Assembly: GCA_023634235.1 (NCBI GenBank)
Contig: JAMKCF010000018.1
Location: 13,142,932 to 13,206,931, forward strand
Reading direction: 5' to 3'
Source: Pisaster brevispinus
Taxonomy: Eukaryota > Echinodermata > Asteroidea > Forcipulatida > Asteriidae
Length of the DNA stretch: 64,000 nt
The translations under genes were made by a program, and so were the position numbers. Below, in pieces: positions 59,273 to 64,000 of the stretch. The notes beneath the pieces are model-generated. The model made no database searches. It was not told where the DNA came from and worked only from the letters and a program-made list of their open reading frames with translations. Numbering within the stretch: the stretch's first letter is position 1; each line of letters begins with the position of its first letter.

Positions 59273-61010
59273 TCAAACGAGAACCGGTGTTTTCAGCGTA
59301 GTATGGCCGTAGACAAACTTCTTATATAAACTTACGTGGTTAATGGTTTTCTTCATATTTCTTTTAGTCAAAAAAAGAGAATAACAAACTGGATGTCTAC
59401 GGCACCCGGTATTCCAATGAGGTCTCCCGTCCAAGTACTGACCTGGCACGACGCTGCTAACTTCGGTGATCAAACGAGAACCGTCGTTTACAGCGTAGTA
59501 TGGCCGTAGACAAACTGCTTACATAAATTTATCAGCTTAATGGTTAATTTCAATTTTCTTTTAAGCAAAAAAGGACGAAAACAAAACAGATGTCTACGGC
59601 ACCCGGTATATCCAGGAGGTCTCCCGTCCAAGTACTGACCTGGCCCGACGCTGCTTAACTTCGGTGATCAAACGAGAACCGGTGTTTTCAGCGTAGTATG
59701 GCCGTAGACAAACTTCTCATATAAAATTAGGTGGTTAATGGTTTTCTTCAAGTTTCTGTTAGTCAAAAAAGGAGAATAACAAACTGGATGTCTACGGCAC
59801 CCGGTATTCCCAGGAGGTCTCCCGTCCAAGTACTGACCTGGCCCGAAGCTGCTTAACTTCGGTGATCAAACGAGAACCGGTGTTTTCAGCGTAGTATGGC
59901 CGTAGACAAACTGCTTATATAAATTGATGTGCTTAATGGTTAATTTCAAGTTTCTGTTAGTCAAAAAAGGACGAAAACAAAATAGATGCCTACGGCACCC
60001 GGTATTCCCAGGAGGTCTCACGTCCAAGTACTGACCTGGCACGACGCTGCTTAACTTCGTTGATCAAACGAGAACCGGTGTATTTAGCGTGGTATGGCTG
60101 TAGACAAACTGCTTACATAAATTTATGTGCTTAATGGTTAATTTCAAGTTTCTGTTTGTCAAAAAAAGACGAAAACAAAATAGATGTCTACTGCACCCGG
60201 TATTCCCAGGAGGTCTCCCTTCCAAGTACTGACCTGGCCCGACGCTGCTTAACTTCGTTAATCAAACGAGAACCGGTGTATTCAGCGTAGTATGGGCGTA
60301 GACAAACTGCTTTCATACATTTATGTGCTTAAGGTTAATTTCAAGTTTCTGTTAGTCAAAAAAGGAAAAAACAAAAAACAAAATACATGTCTACGGCACC
60401 CGGTATTCCCAGGAGGTCTCCCGTCCAAGTACTGACCTAGCCCGACGCTGCTTAACTTCAGTGATCAAACGAGAACCGGTGTATTCAGCGTAGTATGGCC
60501 GTAGACAAACTGCATACATAATGTATGTGCTTAATGGTTAATTTCAAGTTTCTGTTAGTCAAAAAAAGAGAATAACAAACTGGATGTCTACGGCACCCGG
60601 TATTTTCTTCTACGTGGTTAATGGTTTTCTTCAAATTTCTGTTAGTCAAAAAAAGAGAATAACAAACTGGATGTCTACGGCACCCGGTATTCCCAGAAGA
60701 TCTCCCGTCCAAGTACTGACCAGGCCCGATGCTGCTTAAATTCGGTGATCAAACGAGAACCGGTGTTTTCAGCGCAGTATGGCCGTAGACAAACTTCTTA
60801 TATAAACTTACGTGGTTAATGGTTTTCTTCAAATTTCTTTTAGTCAAAAAAAGAGAATAACAAACTGGATGTCTACGGCACCCGGTATTCCAATGAGGTC
60901 TCCCGTCCAAGTACTGACCTGGCACGACGCTGCTAACTTCGGTGATCAAACGAGAACCGTCGTTTACAGCGTAGTATGGCCGTAGACAAACTGCTTACAT
61001 AAATTTATCA
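59273..61010 (-). repeat. Partial higher-order repeat, offset 1476
   Basis: The unit with 'attccaatgagg' and 'gagaaccgtcgtttacagcg' occurs near 59412-59490 and again near 60888-60966, offset 1476, with its neighbouring spacer ('tttcttttagtc'). Only about 250 bp are shared. Confidence 0.75.
60586..60604 (-). rRNA. 5S rRNA remnant, 19 bp
   Basis: Only the 3' end (gtctacggcacccggtatt) remains. It is fused to class B spacer at 'ttcttctacgtgg', so most of one gene and its upstream region were deleted. Confidence 0.8.
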
Positions 61011-61633
61011 GCTTAATGGTTAATTTCAAGTTTCTGTTAGTCAAAAAAGGACAAACAACAAAATAGATGTCTACTGCACCCGGTATTCCCAGGAGGTCTC
61101 CCGTCCAAGTACTGACCTGGCCAGACGCTGCTTAACTTCGGTGATCAAACGAGAACCGGTGTTTTCAGCGTAGTATGGCTGTAGACAAACTTCTGATATA
61201 AATTTATGTGCTTAATGGTTAATTTCAAGTTTCTGTTAGTCAAAAAAGGACGAAAACAAAATAGATGTCTACTGCACCCTGTATTCCCAAGAGGTCTCCC
61301 GTCCAAGTACTGACCTTGCCCGACGCTGCTTAACTTCGGTGATCAAACGAGAACCGGTGTTTTCAGCGTACTATGGCCGTAGACAAACTTCTTATATAAA
61401 CTTACGTGGTTAATGGTTTTCTTCAAATTTCTGTTAGTCAAAAAAAGAGAATACAAAACTGGATGTCTACGGCACCCGGTATTCCCAGGAGGTCTCCCGT
61501 CCAAGTACTGACCAGGCCCGATGCTGCTTAACTTCGGTGATCAAACGAGAACCGGTATTTCAGCGTAGTATGGCTGTAGACAAACTTCTGATATAAAATT
61601 ACGTGGTTAATGCTTTTCTTCAAGATTCTGTTA

Positions 61634-61664
61634 GTCTCCCGTCCAAGTACTGACCTGGCCAGAC
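61634..61664 (-). rRNA. 5S rRNA remnant between two spacers
   Basis: 31 bp of 5S (box C and intermediate element) joined to spacer on both sides. The junctions lie at short shared sequences, gtc on the left and agac on the right, suggesting microhomology-mediated deletion or template switching. Confidence 0.85.
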
Positions 61665-62315
61665 AAACTGGTTTCATTCATTTATGTGCTTAAGGTTAAT
61701 TTCAAGTTTCTGTTGGTCAAAAAAGGAAAAAACAAAAAACAAAATACATGTCTACGGCACCCGGTATTCCCAGGAGGTCTCCCGTCCAAGTATTGACCTA
61801 GCCCGACGCTGCTTAACTTCGGTGATCAAACGAGAACCGGTGTATTCAGCGTAGTATGGCCGTAGACAAACTGCTTACATAAATTTATGTGCTTAATGGT
61901 TAATTTCAAGTTTCTGTTAGTCAAAAAAGGAACAAACAAAATAGATGTCTACGGCACCCGGTATTCCCAGGAGGTCTCCCGTCCAAGTACTGACCTGGCC
62001 CGACGCTGCTTAAAGTCGGTGATCAAACGAGAACCGGTGTTTTCAGCGTACTATGGCCGTAGACAAACTTCTTATATAAACTTACGTGGTTAATGGTTTT
62101 CTTCAAATTTCTGTTAGTCAGAAAAAGAGAATACAAAACTGGATGTCTACGGCACCCGGTATTCCCAGGAGGTCTCCCGTCCAAGTACTGACCAGGCCCG
62201 ATGCTGCTTAACTTCGGTGATCAAACGAGAACCGGTGTTTTCAGCGTAGTATGGCTGTAGACAAACTTCTGATATAAAATTACGTGGTTAATGGTTTTCT
62301 TCAAGTTTCTGTTGA

Positions 62316-62345
62316 TCTCCCGTCCAAGTACTGACCTGGCCAGAC
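62316..62345 (-). rRNA. 5S rRNA remnant, second copy
   Basis: As at 61634 but with 'ctgttgatctccc' at the left junction, a slightly altered copy of the same event. Confidence 0.82.
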
Positions 62346-63787
62346 AAACTGGTTTCATTCATTTATGTGCTTAAGGTTAATTTCAAGTTTCTGTTGGTCA
62401 AAAAAGGAAAAAACAAAAAACAAAATACATGTCTACGGCACCCGGTATTCCCAGGAGGTCTCCCGTCCAAGTATTGACCTAGCCCGACGCTGCTTAACTT
62501 CGGTGATCAAACGAGAACCGGTGTATTCAGCGTAGTATGGCCGTAGACAAATTGCATACATAATGTATGTGCTTAATGGTTAATTTCAAGTTTATGTTAG
62601 TCAAAAAATGACGAAAAAAAAATAGATGCCTAAGGCATCCGGTATTCCCATGAGGTCTCCCGTCCAAGTACTGACCTGGCCCGACGCTGCTTAACTTCGG
62701 TGATGAAACGAGAACCGGTGTTTTAAGCTTAGTATGGCCGTAGACAAACTGCTTACAGAAAATTACATGCTTAATCGTCAATTTAAAGTTTCTGCCAGTC
62801 AAAAAAGTTGGAAAACAAAATGGATGTCTACTGCACCCAGTATTCCCAGTAAGTCTCCCGTCCAAGTACTGAGCTGGCCCTACGCTGCTTAACTTCGGTG
62901 ATCAAACGAGAACCGGTGTTTTCAGCGTAGTATGGCCGTAGACAAACTGCTTACATAAATTTATGTGCTTAATGGTTAAATTCAAGTTTCTGTTATTCAA
63001 AAAAGGACGAAAACAAAATAGATGTCTACTGCACCCGGTATTCCCATGAGGTCTCCCGTCCAAGTACTGACCTGGCCAGACGCTGCTTAACTTCGGTGAT
63101 CAAACGAGAACCGGTGTTTTCAGCGTATTATGGCCGTAGACAAACTGCTTTCATACATTTATATGCTTAATGGTTAATTTCAAGTTTTTGTTAGTCAAAA
63201 AAAGAGAATAACAAACTTGATGTCCACGGCACCCAGTATTCCCAGGAGGTCTCCCGTCCAAGTACTGACCTGGCCAGACGCTGCTTAACTTCGGTGATCA
63301 AACGAGAACCGGTGTTTTCAGCGTAGTATGGCTGTAGACAAACTTCTGATATAAATTTATGTGCTTAATGGTTAATTTCAAGTTTCTGTTAGTCAAAAAA
63401 GGACGAAAACAAAATAGATGTCTACTGCACCCTGTATTCCCAAGAGGTCTCCCGTCCAAGTACTGACCTTGCCCGACGCTGCTTAACTTCGGTGATCAAA
63501 CGAGAACCGGTGTTTTCAGCGTACTATGGCCGTAGACAAACTTCTTATATAAACTTACGTGGTTAATGGTTTTCTTCAAATTTCTGTTAGTCAAAAAAAG
63601 AGAATACAAAACTGGATGTCTACGGCACCCGGTATTCCCAGGAGGTCTCCCGTCCAAGTACTGACCAGGCCCGATGCTGCTTAACTTCGGTGATCAAACG
63701 AGAACCGGTGTTTTTAGCGTAGTATGGCTGTAGACAAACTTCTGATATAAAATTACGTGGTTAATGGTTTTCTTCAAGATTCTGTTA

Positions 63788-63818
63788 GTCTCCCGTCCAA
63801 GTACTGACCTGGCCAGAC
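63788..63818 (-). rRNA. 5S rRNA remnant, third copy
   Basis: Same remnant and flanks as 61634-61664 at offset 2154. Confidence 0.85.
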
Positions 63819-63903
63819 AAACTGGTTTCATTCATTTATGTGCTTAAGGTTAATTTCAAGTTTCTGTTGGTCAAAAAAGGAAAAAACAAAAAACAAAATA
63901 CAT

Positions 63904-64000
63904 GTCTACGGCACCCGGTATTCCCAGGAGGTCTCCCGTCCAAGTATTGACCTAGCCCGACGCTGCTTAACTTCGGTGATCAAACGAGAACCGGTGTATT
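63904..64000 (-). rRNA. 5S ribosomal RNA, cut by window edge
   Basis: The 3' 97 nt of a 5S gene; its 5' end lies beyond the window. It carries 'gtattgacctagcccgacgc', shared with copies at about 61757 and 62435. Confidence 0.9.

Larger units (their letters stand above)
50631..64000 (-). repeat. 5S rDNA array, distal part
   Basis: Array of the same orientation and unit size as before the insertion, about 67 copies by length. It contains the youngest-looking long block (2773 bp) and several broken units towards the end. It runs off the window. Confidence 0.95.
61060..64000 (-). repeat. Higher-order repeat, offset 2154
   Basis: 61060-61850 recurs at about 63214-64000, including a deleted unit at 61634 and 63788. 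A partial copy with the same deletion lies in between (62316). The block is cut by the window edge. Confidence 0.82.

Overview
The window looks like genomic DNA of an invertebrate animal, probably marine, though the species cannot be named from sequence alone. It is dominated by a 5S ribosomal DNA array. The repeat of about 197 bp carries, on the minus strand, a 118-nt 5S rRNA gene: 5' GTCTACGGCCATAC, a box A region around AGTTAAGCAG, box C around GGACGGGAGACC, and 3' CCGTAGAC pairing with the 5' end. The spacer is about 79 bp. All copies point the same way. Dividing array length by unit length gives about 280 copies, not counted one by one. The short open reading frames on the minus strand across the array are translations of 5S genes and spacers, not protein genes.

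Layout. 1-1021: left array arm of five 5S genes plus the left part of a sixth. 1022-8746: a 7.7-kb non-5S segment. 8747-49995: main right arm. 49996-50630: a second, non-5S insertion in a spacer. 50631-64000: the array continues past the window edge.

The most interesting object is the 7.7-kb segment. It interrupts a 5S gene cleanly: the 9-bp ATTCCCAGG is present on both sides (1013-1021 and 8747-8755), and removing the segment plus one 9-bp copy gives a 5S gene of exactly 118 nt. An uninterrupted paralogue matching the left flank lies at 11907-12024. Near both ends is the inverted repeat AGGACTTATCC (1036-1046, 8717-8727), with short subterminal repeats. Inside is one multi-exon plus-strand gene (2075-8075, eight coding exons, about 924 codons, all splice phases compatible). 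It encodes two C2H2 zinc fingers, a cysteine-rich region and a region with DDE-transposase-like features (CMDGT, VLYADNN, a D-x-x-H motif, then NSLEG). One in-frame TAG at codon 412 is the only break. I read this as a DNA transposon inserted in a 5S rRNA gene, recently decayed or nearly intact. Whether it targets 5S genes is a hypothesis.

The array has a layered history. Several spacer classes and two main 5S sequence types are intermixed, and groups of 2 to 14 units are repeated as higher-order blocks (offsets of about 400, 593, 786, 990, 995, 1774, 2346, 2773, 2989 and others). Individual units carry diagnostic lesions: a 31-bp internal duplication, 11-nt deletions, loss of the transcription start, a collapsed spacer joining two genes, and 31-bp remnants. 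These lesions are inherited within the blocks, so the block expansions are younger than the lesions.
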